Program-made: the position numbers and the translations under genes | Assembly (NCBI RefSeq): GCF_027596085.1 | Contig: NC_072472.1 | Span: 24,800,791-24,864,790, forward strand | DNA: 64,000 bases | Source of the DNA: Anoplopoma fimbria | Taxonomy: Eukaryota; Chordata; Actinopteri; Perciformes; Anoplopomatidae | Reading direction: 5' to 3' | Notes under the pieces: generated by a model | The model's database searches: none | Told to the model about the DNA's origin: nothing | The model's input: the letters and a program-made list of their open reading frames with translations, nothing else | Part shown: in pieces, positions 1 to 43,585 of the stretch | Numbering within the stretch: the stretch's first letter is position 1 | How the letters are laid out: each line of letters opens with the position of its first letter

Positions 1-3000
1 ACATAACTGCCTAGGCCTGGTTCCCTGCTGGCAGCAGATGAACTAGAAAAGCTCTCTTGCTGATTATTGGCAGATGAAAAAAGAAGATCCGCAGGGCTAA
101 GCGAGAGGGGGAAAAAATATATATTATTGACTTCTCACCGCAGCTACTATTTATTCTCCCCTTTTTCTGTCCATGTATTTGTTTTTGAGGCTGTTAGATG
201 CTCGCCTCAGAATATTTTTGGGGTAGTCTTTTGATTGAGCTGGAAAGGAATGCCTTTAATCGTGGCTACAAAGGAACCGAGGGACATGTCCCCGTCGGTT
301 TTGCAACAGATCTAGACAGATGAGGAGGAGGCGGAACGGAGGAGTGAGCATTGTTAACAGTCTGTGGGGAGCTGCTTGCGTGCCCTGTGGTTTCAAGTCC
401 CTGTGAAATGGAGACTCAGTGATTTGGTTTCCCAGGCCCCCTTTTTTTTCTCAGGGCCGCACAAAAAACAAATGAAGACGTTGCAGTCTGTCCTGGTTGC
501 GATTTATAGTCCCATTGCAGCGTGTTTCTAAGTGGTAGATGGCACCAATGGTGGCACATTGAGAGAGTGTTCGCAGCCATCTGATTGCAAGTGGTATGGG
601 CATATTTAAAATAGAAGTTAATGCTTAGTCTTGTCAACGATGCAAAACAGACACTGTGACCATAGAGGTGGTTTCCCCTCAGAGCCTCAGAAGAGCCAGA
701 GGAGAGCAAAACCAGCCGCTCCTTCAGAGCTTGCTTGGCTCAGCTTTGGGATTATTATCTGCTTTATTAGGTATGATTGCACCGTCCCGTGCGTCGACAT
801 GTTTAATATCACAACAAGATCCAAACATGACCGACCAAGCCTGAAGATTCTAAGTGTTGTCATTTTTACGTTTCCCAGAAACCTATAGTAAAAAGAGAGC
901 AGAGGTCATGGCATCGGTGAAGTGGTGTCATTAAAAGATATTTTTTCTTATTTCTTTTTCTTTGTTGAGGGCCAAGTTCAGCTGTAGGCCTCTAATTTGG
1001 GCCTAGTAAATGTGGACTGGTAGAGGCAGCTGGCAGTGCAGCATGCAGCCCAGGCCAGGGGTTCAATGCCGTGTAGCTGCATGGCTTCCATAACAGGGGC
1101 TTCCATTCAGGAGACATGAGAGGGTCTGAAAACATTATGCAGGGCACAGTCTTCAATCAGAATTATTAATTTCCTATTTCATCTTCAACTCTCACAAGAG
1201 TAGAGAAACATAGGACTTTCACCCAGGAGACTGATGTTCGTGTCTTGAGTGAAACAAAAAGTTAATGTTGACTTATTTTAACTTACTTTTCTTACATAAC
1301 TTACAAACTTAAGTAAGTTACTTACATACTTTAGTAAATTATGCAATAAACATACCAATTTTAATCCAAAACACAATCTTTTCCTGAACCTAACCAAGTA
1401 TTTTTGTTGCTTAAACAGGTCCACACTGCAGGGGCTTGCGCTGGTGCATTGATTGCTCCTGTTCATGGACATTCCTAAGAGAACGTACAAAAAAATGACA
1501 ACATTTTAAGGAGACACAATTAAAACTGTTGAATAAGGTTGTCCCTATCAGGTGATTGCTAGAACCCCTTCACTGACACCATCCCTCATGTTACAAATGT
1601 GTTCATTTCATCTGAAAGTGGATATTAAGTAACATTTTCATACAACGATAGGAAGAGGAAACACGCAGGGACGCACCAACGTCAATGTTTATTTATTTAA
1701 AAAGAGGCAGGGGAGAGCAAAGTAAAAATATCTAAATTGGACTTCTCTGCTTGCTCCCTACTTTCCCTAACTAGTTTCCTTGCACTCTCAATCCTAATGC
1801 GTGGCTTTTAAGTTTTTACACCTGACCTCAATTGGCTAAATGGTTGTGACAGTAAAGTCTCTAAAGATCACAATCATACCAATTAGTATTTTATTCAGAC
1901 TTAAAAAAAAAATCCTTAATGCAAATATGTGCATATATTTCTTTAATCAAATTCTAATTTATATGCATACATTTCTAAATTAGCTGAGCTACTCCTTATA
2001 ACCTTATAACCTTATCATATGCCCTCTGACAACTGCAGAACTCTCCCTGGTTGGTAATCACTGGTCTGAGGGTCATTAACACATTTCTCAGATGGTGTTT
2101 GTGCCAGAGGTATTTGGCTGGCTGGGTTCCCCAACTAGTTTTGTCATCAACACTCGTCGTATTAATTATTTGCGCTATGTAAATCCACTGCACCGTCCAA
2201 TCACTACGCACAAGGTGTTTCCCTCCTATCGTCTTTTACCTCCGTGCCCCAGAGTCTTCTGTCTTTCCCTCTACTCTCTCTCTCTCTCTCTCTCCCTCCT
2301 TGTGACAGACATGCACCAGCCCTTTGCAGCACATTACGTCAATTCCCCTGGACCGGGGGGGTGCCAGCTGTTGATGTCACCCTTGGGTCTTTTTAATTTA
2401 GGGATTTCCGCTGGGTGAGATGAGGGGGAGCCCCATGACCTCAGCCCACAGCCACATGAAGGGGCCCACCGGGGCAGAGCCAGGTCGGGACGGCAGGGTA
2501 TGGCAGGGCAGGGTGGGACCGCTCTGCTGGGGTGTGGGTGAGCCCAGCGTACTGGGCCGTTGCTGGGTGATGGGTGAGCTGTAACATGGAATGATGGAGG
2601 AGCATCACGTCGGTGCCCTCATCGATGCCATGTAAGGAACACTTTGTGATGCGCGGGGGTGGTTTTTTAGGAGCGGTTTTTGCTCCCTTTCTGGACTGCC
2701 GTGCAATTCCTTGTACCCGTGACAGCATGTCTGTGACTTGCAAACACCGCTGCTATCCCTTGAGCCCTTAAATGCAGCCTTTCAGCAGCTTCGAATTTCC
2801 TCCCTTTCAGAGGGGATCAAATGTTCCTACCAAAAGACTATCTCGTTCTTTCAGTCCTCAAGGCTTTGAGTGGGAGTGAACATCGCCATCCATGTAATTG
2901 ATTTCGCAGGGTGCCAAAGTTTTTCCTCTTGATATCAACTGTGAGCAGGTTTTTGAGAGGAAACGCCTTCATTGAAGACATAAGCTCCTAACCGTCCAGA

Positions 3001-3924
3001 TTGTCTCAAACATTGTTTTTCTTTGACTTCCTTTAGGTCACATACTGTAGGTTAAATGTGTTTTTGTTATATCAGGATAAATACATTGGATGTATTGTAT
3101 GATTGTAGGGGTTAGTGTTATACGTTTAAATGGTTTACAGCTGTGGTTTGATTTTTCTCCACCTACGCCACCTCTCACCGGAGAATGAATATCTTTACAC
3201 TTTACTACGATTATTCTTGAACAAATTCTCTTTTCCTCCTTTAAAAGATAAGCATAAAAGAATCAAAACGTTATGTTCAGTAATAGTGTAGTGCCGAAAA
3301 GCAAGTTTACACCAAAGTGCATTCAAGTATGTCAAATATTTCCGATGATTCGATCCAGTCAAATTAAGTTTTTTATCATCAATCCGCATTTGTCCTGTAC
3401 TTGTCACCGGTACATGAGATTAGTAATAAAGTGTGCAGTTTTAAAGTTATTCTCCATCTTTGTGTTAAAAAATAACAGCTGCAGATTTCATTCTGTACTA
3501 GCTCTATTTGGACTATAAGATCCATCAGTGTTCTCAGCTGATTTTGTTTGCGATATTTTACAAAGAAGGTGTTGTGTGGCTTTCCTTGATCAAATCAACT
3601 GCCCTGGAATTTGGCAGTTCTTTTAAGGAAATATAACAAGGTATTGCTGCAGATGTTTTGGTATTTTGAGACCAATTCACATCTTTGAAGAACAACAAAG
3701 TGATACATCAGTGTGATTAGGTCGAGAGACTTCATCTTGGGAGCTGTAGATGAGCCGTATGTCTTCTCATGAAGGCTGCACACATAAAAAATGTATTCCT
3801 CTACTCCAGAAAAATCCCACCAGGGACATCTGCATTGCTGTTAATTTCAGATTTTAAAAGTGATAATTTTCCTTTCCTCGTATCAGAGGATAACCTCTTT
3901 CTCTCTCTTCTTTTATTTTTGCAG
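1..3924 (+). other. rnf43: Intron of rnf43 upstream of its first visible exon
   Basis: No exon could be supported here on either strand. The exon at 3925 begins at an acceptor, so this stretch is intronic on the plus strand. I looked for the signal-peptide and N-terminal PA-domain part of RNF43 and did not find it, so that exon must lie left of the window. The region holds ordinary AT-rich sequence, a short CT tract near 2274-2294 and a GC-richer patch at about 2400-2740. Enhancers could be present but cannot be told from sequence alone. Confidence 0.6.
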
Positions 3925-30269
<26,345 letters not shown>

Positions 30270-33150
30270 GAACTCGTTGCGTCCCCATTATCACGCTGCT
30301 ACACAGGAGCCAGAATGGACAAGCCTCTCAGTGGCTATCGCTCTCATGTCTTCCACTTAATTCCACCAGCAATGCCTTCGTTCAGACGATTTCCCAGCTT
30401 CCCCCAGGGATTCAAAGCTCATGTGCTGAAATGCTCTTTCAGCTGAGTTAGATTGAAATTACCGTGATTTATTGATGCTAAAAAAACTTACCTGACCCTT
30501 CATAATGTTGTATATGAAAATATATTGAATGATTTTAATGTTTGGTAGTCGCTGGTGAAACGACTCACCAGGACTTTGGGAAAAAAAGTGTTTTTCGGTT
30601 TCTCCTCATCAGTTATAGGACGAATATTCATGACCGACATGATATCACAAGTTCCCATGCTCCTTAGAGACAAGCAACGAATGATCCTTGCTCGGGGTGT
30701 CGAGCCCTCATGAAGTGAGACTCCATCTCTGCGTCGCTCACTCTATTGCAACATAACTTGATTTATTTTTTAGAGGTACTTACTTTCACCCATGTGATCT
30801 TCGTCTTCCTTTGCTGAGTCCAGCCTCAGCTGAGAGAAGCTTTTCTCTCCAGCCTACCTCAGCTCAGATTTCTTAACATGCCTCACACAGGGGGGTCTTT
30901 AAAGGTACTGCTGTAGTGATGTTTTATTTTTCTATTTTTTTGGTCACAACCATGTAGCTCCCATAAACTCAACAAAAAGTTATCCTCTTGGCAGTCTGAC
31001 CTGTCCAAATGGAGAGAAAGGTTGATGCTCAGCCCCTCAAACAGTGAGCGTTCACTGAGGCTGCTGAGCCTTGCATGGGCCTTGTTTTCATTATTTCAAT
31101 AATGGCAGCTGTTTTCATCATGTTTGTTTTTATGTGTTTGGATCATTTTCTGTTTCGTTTTTTGCAGTCTGTGATTATTATTTTTTTAACCTTTTCATAA
31201 TGAACCGGTTTGACTGAATTATGTCGTCGTCTTTACGAGCTATCGTCTTGTTCTCGTCATTTCTCTTGCCAATGGTTACGTCACGTGTTTGACCTCAGTG
31301 CTGTCAAAGCCCCGATCAGAGCCTCATCAGAAGGACACCCGTATCTTCTGCTCCTCTAAATCTCTAATTCATCACAATGTTGTATTATCCTGTGAAAAGG
31401 ATAGACTCTCCAGTTGTCTTCCAGCAACTAAAGCTCTAGAAAAATGTTCTTCATTGCAGCCATAGAAAAGAGATAGTGACTCTTTAATGATATAACTGGA
31501 GTAAAGCCATGCTGGGGAGACCTTACAGTCCCAAGCATCCGCCCGGTCTGTTGCCGTAGCAGCGGCTTCATGAATGCTCGGTGTGCTTTTCCCATGATTT
31601 TAAACTGTAATGGGTAGAGCCTGAGAAATGCCTCAGGAACAATCGAACACTGGAAAAATGGGAATAATTCATTTTAGTTACAGTAATGGTACCGGAATCG
31701 GTAAAAGATCCTTTGTCGTGGTGAATGTGCATTGCTAATCCCTGCTTATTTTGGCTTTGAAGGAAGATCCACCTTAAATCAGAAATCAAATACAGTATTT
31801 AACAAAGAAATTGATTTAGATAAATCATTTTCTATTGTTTAACCATCCTTCAAAAGCTATAAACAACAGAATCAAGGTTTAAATGACTTATTATTACATC
31901 TCCTTCTATTGCGCCACTCTCACAGGCAGACTGACGGACAGAAAATGTGTTTATATCCGAGGGGGATTACTCTGAACACTCTAACTGTGTAGATAAAAGT
32001 CAAAGACGGCTCGCTCAACCACACACAGGCTCAATGAACTGAGATCAGAGGTATAGGAATTCTGTTATAGCGTGGACTTTCCCTTAAAGGCTCAGTGAAA
32101 ATGTGAAAAGGATTTTTCTCAGCAGTCACACTTCAGATACAGTTTAATAGCAGACAAAGAGCTCATGGGTATTGCAATGTAACCAGTAGCACTTATACTA
32201 AAGCCTCATATGTGCCTTATTCATTCAAAAATGCTCATAATCCTAAATAAGGAACCTCCCAACACACTAAGCTCTTACCTGTCTAACCAAAGAGGCAAAA
32301 TCTTGAACACAGTGAACTTATCAAAGTATATGTTGTGCCTTTCCTTAATTCTCAGAATGAAATGTTCTTTCGATGACGAGAGAGAGCATGCCAGAATTAA
32401 AGTGCAAATAATCAATATTTTGGACAATCATGCAGAAATCTTCCTGCAGTCCCATTGTACTTATACCTCACTTTGAATGTGTCAATGACGCAGCGCCCTC
32501 CAGCTAAAGCATCAGTGTTTCCTTGTCTGGTATTGTGCGCACCCAAACAGTCTGAGACTGAGATGGAAATGACTGAATTACAAGAAGCACTTTGGCTTGA
32601 GCTGATATTATAATTTAAAAAATAACATCATAAAACATAGTATTAATTATTTTAAAAAGCCCAGAACCGTTAGCACATGAAAAAAAAGCATACAGTGATG
32701 CCGCAGAATATCTAATGTGACTTCATCCTGTTCAAGATCTTTCTCTTTGTGTTGTTTTATGTGTTTGTTTTGTCATGTTTTGCAAGAATAATGAGCTGAA
32801 ACTGCCTTTTCTATGAGTACAAAAAATCCCTCCAGAACTTTAAGGGATATGTCAGTATATTTTGGATACTTTGTGTACAAAACGAGAACAAAAAAACAAC
32901 AACCCAGAAATGAAATAGTGTTGTATTTTATATATAATAGAACATTTCAATATAGTGACATGTCACTAATATATTTATTTACTAATATATTTATCCATTT
33001 TGTCCAGGTTTGAAAGAGTGGTTTCTGTATAGACTGAATGTTTCTATATGGAAACTGACCAGTGCCATCACAGATGTATCAACCTGTCTTCATTCCAATT
33101 ATATGCAAATAAATTATTTTGAAATAAAACCTCTGTGCAGCTTACATTTT
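30270..33150 (+). other. rnf43: Probable rnf43 3' UTR
   Basis: No open frame with support follows the stop. The first convincing poly(A) signals are the two AATAAA hexamers at 33108-33113 and 33123-33128, so a 3' UTR of about 2.9 kb is inferred. Earlier, weaker signals cannot be excluded. Confidence 0.5.
33108..33128 (+). terminator. rnf43: Tandem AATAAA poly(A) signals, likely rnf43 3' end
   Basis: There are two AATAAA hexamers within 21 bases on the plus strand, in AT-rich sequence downstream of rnf43 and about 1.25 kb from the opposing hpd signal. Assignment to rnf43 is by position. Confidence 0.5.
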
Positions 33151-33874
33151 TTTGTAGGTGAATCCAGGGAAACCCCCGGTGTCAAATGAGTTGTGTTTGC
33201 TTGGCAGTGTTGTTAGAGGAATAGTTTAAAATCAGATAGTCACGTACAGCTTAAAAAAAAGTACGTCATGGTAAATACAACCTGCTTGAGATCCACAATG
33301 TGATGGTCTCGGTCTTGAATCGTCTGCATTTTTACTCGGCCTTGTCTCCGTTGTTGCCCTGGATTTGATCACAAGACTGCGCCAAGACCACAACGCGGAT
33401 ATCTCTACATGACTTGTGCATTGTCTGATTTCTTCAACATTTTGTACTTGTTTCGGTCTCAATACAAACTGCTCTGATTTGGTCATGACTTTGACTCTGT
33501 TTAGGTGGTCTTGACTGAACACTGATGCAATACAACATATTTTACATCAGTTTGAAAGTTCCTCCAATTTATATGTGAATTGCAGCTTTCATTACTCCCT
33601 GCACCCCTTCAGTCTATGAACAAAAAAAACAAAATATTTATTGGGTATCTCCTACTTGCAAAAGAAAAAATCTGTTCTCTCTTGAGCTTTCTGTTTCCTT
33701 ACTAGTTTATAAGAAACTAATCTTAAAACAGCTGTAAGCCCCGACTGAAAAGACATGGAAAGAATTAATGGCATATTATATGTTTATAGGAAAGGATGAC
33801 AAAATGAAGCAATTCAACGAGATGGAGAACTAAAATTGTGTGCGTGTGTGTCTGTGTGCGTGTATATGTGTGTT

Positions 33875-33926
<52 letters not shown>

Positions 33927-34359
33927 CGTTTGTACAGGGTGGGGAGTGTAAGTCAGTGTGATCGATTGTGAAGGAATATGATACTTTTGAGTGTGAATGT
34001 ATGTAGCCAGACATCGACCAAGACATTATTTTACGTATGAAGGAATTATGAAATAGCTTATATTAGTTTGAAAAGATTCTAACCAAACCCCTGTTGTGGT
34101 TACGTTTCACTGGGGATTTTGACTAACATGGAGCAGAGTAGATAATTGTTTTAATTTTGAGTTCAGTATGATTTAAATCATATATTTCAGTAATAAAGAT
34201 TAATGCATTTAAAAAACATCATGATAAAGTAGTAGTTTGATCTTTTGGTAAATAACTTAATTCACTTGCCGACAGATAGAAGAAAGCAATTAATAATTTT
34301 CCCCAAAATGTCAAACAATTCCTTTAAAATGTGTACCATTTCCCAAACACACATTCCAA
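33151..34359. other. Gap between convergent rnf43 and hpd 3' ends
   Basis: About 1.2 kb without supported coding sequence. It holds a degenerate GT-rich tract at 33838-33930 (GT runs broken by TT, then GAGAGA). Nothing else recognisable. Confidence 0.55.
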
Positions 34360-34380
34360 ACTGCATGAACATTAGTGTTT

Positions 34381-34386
34381 TTTATT
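34381..34386 (-). terminator. hpd: hpd poly(A) signal
   Basis: TTTATT on the plus strand reads AATAAA on the minus strand, 170 nt after the hpd stop codon. It implies a short 3' UTR, cleaved near 34360. Confidence 0.6.
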
Positions 34387-34555
34387 CAGTAATACGTCAT
34401 GCAATCTGTAGACAATTTAAAGCATATCTGATAGCACTTGCAGCTTGTCACATGAAGATATTCAACACGTTTGATATACTGTGTTGTTGATTCCCCCTGA
34501 AACGTACAGCCGTATATAACAGTCTAAGTGTGGTTTGGCAGCAGCAGTCGGAGGA

Positions 34556-39554
<4,999 letters not shown>

Positions 39555-39629
39555 GCTGTGATTGTAGATGGGCCACAGTTCAGAGAAAAAGACAGATCAA
39601 AATCAGTGTCTGGCACCAACGGCCTGCAG

Positions 39630-39637
39630 ATAAATAG
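39630..39637 (-). promoter_or_regulatory. hpd: TATA-like box of hpd
   Basis: The minus strand reads CTATTTAT about 76 nt before the hpd ATG. A start site near 39600 would give a short 5' UTR of about 45 nt, reasonable for a liver-type gene. The motif match is imperfect. Confidence 0.35.
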
Positions 39638-41119
39638 TGACCGGATGACCAACTGTGATTGGTCCTTTGGGATCTACACCCACCTGTCCGCCTCCTGCTG
39701 CACTTTAGCGGAAAAAGTTCAACAGCAGAAGTTTTGTCATCTCTCCTGAGTCCAGTGTCTAATCAGTGCTTAGAGCCTCAGTCGTCATAGAAACATAGAC
39801 ACATTAACCTCAGAATAGGAGTTATAATGAAGTACAGACACTACACTCACTCTAGTGTGGGAGGTTTTGTGACTCATTAGAACTTAAAACATAAAGGATG
39901 TGTCCAGAATTTGTAGAACTGTAATGGGACTAAATAAAATTGCAGAAAAACATTGCAAAATCCTGTTCTACACCAGTTCCTCTGAGATCCCTCTCTTGTT
40001 TTGCACCAGCAGAGGGTGCAGTAAGGCCTGATTTAAACTGAAACAGATAAGCGTTCATGTACGATAAAACCAGTAACTAAATTAAGAAATGTCTACCAGT
40101 AAAGTAACAGATTTTGAATAATTCCTCATGTTAATAATATTCTGAGTTATTACACATCATATCAAGACGAATGTATTTACTTTTCACAAGGACTCACACA
40201 TTTAAATAATGATACAAACAGGCAGTAGTCCTGAGTTTTACAAGATAATTACAACACCTCATTCATTGTTGTTTTCAGTGAACTCTGGATCATCACAGTA
40301 TCTGGTATATCAAAAAGCCTGATAATGATAGCAAAATCTGCACACGCAGTATTTCTTTTTTGACACTCTTTGAGGTTGGAGTGAGGCGCTGTGTGGCTGT
40401 TGACTGGTATTGGAGAGCATGTGAGGTCAGGTCCAGGCTGTTACAGACCAGGCTCATGAACAAAAATAGTGTCTGGCCCCGTAAACTGCATGGGCATGCC
40501 AGATGTATGTACCACTGAGAACCATGCAGTCAACTTAATGGCCTCCAAATATGCCTGGATACTGAGTCACGTTTAAGTTAAGATGTTCAAATGAAAGAAA
40601 AACTCAATGATTAATAGTCTATGTTTAAAAAATATATATGTTTATCAATTCATTGTTTTGTCTATTAAATGGCAGTAAATAGTCCAATTTCATTTTCAGA
40701 TTGCCTGCTTTGTCCAGCCCACGGTTCTAAACCCAATATACTCGTAACAGATAACAGAGGGGGAAAAGAATTCATCACATTTGAGAAGCTGGAACCAGAT
40801 CATATTCAGTAGTTTTGATTGGCAGACGAGATGACATTTTCTAAAATGAACTATGAACTTTGTTTCGACCACCCTTTCATGCTTCTCTATTTGACTTCTG
40901 TTTCCATTACCGCTTATTTTAAGTTTATTTTAGTTTTATAGATCATTGAATCACATACCAATTTATGGTTGAACCCATTTTCAAGCTGTTCATTTTTGTT
41001 ATGAAAAATGAAACCAAAGCCTTTTATTGTGTAGAGTGTGAACCCTGCCGGCTGTGGCTGTGGCTGTGTGCAGCACACGGACCCTGGTTTGTGTGGCTCC
41101 AGTTTGTGCCGCGCTGTGA

Positions 41120-41356
41120 TTTTCTATTGGTGCGCTTCAGGAGCTTCCTGGCAGCTGATTGGCTCTGCTGTGGGTGTGTGTCAGCCACTTGCTTGACTGT
41201 TGTTCATCCTCATTGGCCAGTATGAATGCTGTGGCGCTATTGGTCCGTAACGTTTAGTGTCGCTCTTGGCTATTGGCTAGGGCTTTTGTCATCGCAGAAG
41301 AATGCGGAAGTCGTGTAGTCTACTGAGTCACCGTTGTGTCAGCTGATTCTTTCAGA
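41120..41356 (+). promoter_or_regulatory. CCAAT-rich promoter and first non-coding exon of a third gene
   Basis: Five ATTGG motifs (inverted CCAAT, the NF-Y site) lie at 41126, 41158, 41212, 41239 and 41272, spaced 27-54 bp. They are followed by an ETS-like GCGGAAG at 41304 and an AP-1-like TGAGTCA at 41324. The sequence is CpG-richer than its surroundings and TATA-less. A good donor GTGAGT at 41357 ends a likely 5' UTR exon. This looks like a housekeeping promoter firing to the right. A minus-strand start toward hpd is also possible because CCAAT boxes work in both directions. Confidence 0.55.
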
Positions 41357-41534
41357 GTGAGTAACTCGATTTATTTTTTAAATGAAGTAACTTCCCTGTA
41401 GTGTGTACTGTGGGAGGTCTGGTGCTGTCGTGTGTGTGTCGGACGTCTGAACCTGGAGCCGCTTTGTCGTTTTCTGTTGATAAAAGAGCGAATTTTACAT
41501 CCGGTATCCGGCAGCTAGCATGATGCTAACGTAT

Positions 41535-41537
<3 letters not shown>

Positions 41538-41615
<78 letters not shown>
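41538..41615 (+). repeat. CA microsatellite, about 38 units
   Basis: Pure CA run about 180 bp downstream of the putative third-gene exon 1. Confidence 0.97.
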
Positions 41616-41616
<1 letters not shown>

Positions 41617-43374
41617 TCGGTTTGTCAACTAGTCTCCCAGTGGAGAGCCAGCCTGTGTCGAGGCTCTCGTCCACTTTCGCTTTCAGCCCTCATGTCTGAA
41701 CTCCAGCCCTGTTGTTAACACCTGTTGTGTTCACACACAGCACCTGTTATCCACTGAGCCGCTGCACGTTTCTAGTATCTGTGTTCTGGTAAAAGGGAAG
41801 TAGTCTGCCTTGGAAACCCCCCACTGGGCTGGAACTGTGTTTTATACTCAGGGGGAAGGGTGGAGTCATCCTAATGCTTAATGTTCCTCAATATCTTTTT
41901 CTCTGTAAGAACTTGAAAATTGCTTTGAGAATAATTTTTCATTATTACATAACATCTCTGTCACCATTTAGCCTTTGCTGTTTTCAATACAGCCCATTTT
42001 CCACATAGCTAAGTGGTGTACTGGGCATCTGATGTGTTTTATTGTTATATTTGTATAATTTCCCATCAGAGTGCTTGTTAGAGTTTGACCAACAGTCCAA
42101 ACCTATAGGTATTGATTTTGCGATCATATCAGACAAAAAAAAGCAGCGAATACTTATGGTTAAGAAGCTGGAGTTCGAGAATATTTGTCAATTTTGCTTA
42201 AACGATTAATTCATTTTCAAAAATTGTTGGTCAATTGTTGTTTCAGTACAACCGTCTTAATCAGTTGTATTGTGTTTTTTCATGATGATGAGTTGACATT
42301 GTTAAGGAAAAGCTGCTCGATTCACACATTGCCCTCGAATGAATGAGGAAATAATGATCTTGTTTTCAATGGAACTTTTATACTACATTTTTATATTCAT
42401 GCTGTCAGTTTATAAGGTGTGCCCTGCTAAAACTAATGCAGTCCTTCAATAAATCCTACCCTCATGGAGATTATAATGTTCAGAATAATGTCATTTGTGA
42501 GATTGTTGTTGTGTTATGTTGAGAAATATTTCTGATAATCAAAAGAAATCCAATCTGATCTAGTATTTTGTCCAACCCATTTATAAGGGTAGTTAAAAGC
42601 TGATCGTTATTAGGAGCTTTGAATAATTTCGTGTGTATTAGACTTATCTCTCCATATCTATTCAAGAAATGTCTTAGATGATTACCTTAAAGGATGGAGA
42701 AACATATGCAATGGCAAAGTTGTGTGTTTTGAATATCTCACACTCTGAACCCATCAGCTCACGTCTTACAAACCACATGTTTGACATTTTCTCCTGAATC
42801 TTTGACTAAAGTGCTGATGGACATTAAGAATGAATCTAGAGGGATGAAATCTTAAATCTTTTAGTTAGGTGCAATGTTTTTGACTAAAAGCATATCTTTA
42901 TCAGAGGACATGCTCCACCAGCGATTACCACCTGCTACTGAACTAGCTGCCAACACCGCTATTTCTCAAAAGTCACAACTTTATGTTTATGTTAAAGCCC
43001 TTAGCTGTGTCCACAGTATTCAAAGTTATCCAAGTGTCAGTGAATGTTCTTTCAGAATCATATTACTTTTCAGTTATTCTTTGATGATAATTACATTTTT
43101 GCCAGATTTGTATTGTAATTTATTGAGACAAAATATTGCCTCAGCTTGCGTTAGGGAAAACATAACTTTTGATATGATTATCGTTATTTTAAATGTAAAC
43201 AATGTATCAACGGTTTTGCAGAGAAACATTTCCAAACCTCTTTAAGTAAGTTATCAAAAGAAGTTGGCCTATCATATTGGTATAGTGACTAAGGTATATT
43301 GTATCAATGCTAGCATGGAAATGTATCAAACAATATCTACTCCCATAATTTGTTATTGATGTAAATCGTTGTGA

Positions 43375-43585
43375 GCGGATGGCAGTGTAGAAATTAGAAA
43401 TGTAGAAAGGTTGGTGGTTCAAACCCCTCTACCGGCAACATGCCGAGGTGTCCTTGAGCAAGACACATAACCCCAAGTTGCTCCCCGGGCGCTTCATTGC
43501 AGCCCACTGCTCCTCCGGGATGGTTAAATGCAGAGAAATAATTTCCCCATTGTGGGACTAATAAAGGCTTAATTATTAATTATTA
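43375..43585 (+). repeat. SINE-like dispersed repeat
   Basis: It contains GGTGGTTCAAACCCC (B-box-like), then CTTGAGCAAGACACATAACC and AGTTGCTCC, and ends CCCATTGTGGGACTAATAAA. The core GAGCAAGACAC-AACCCCAAGTTGCTCC pattern is a common teleost repeat and is shared with the copy at 51605. Confidence 0.6.

Noticed and set aside
1280..1340. AACTTAC / GTAAGTT inverted motif cluster
   Set aside because: Short, imperfect, AT-rich simple-sequence resemblance with no flanking duplication.
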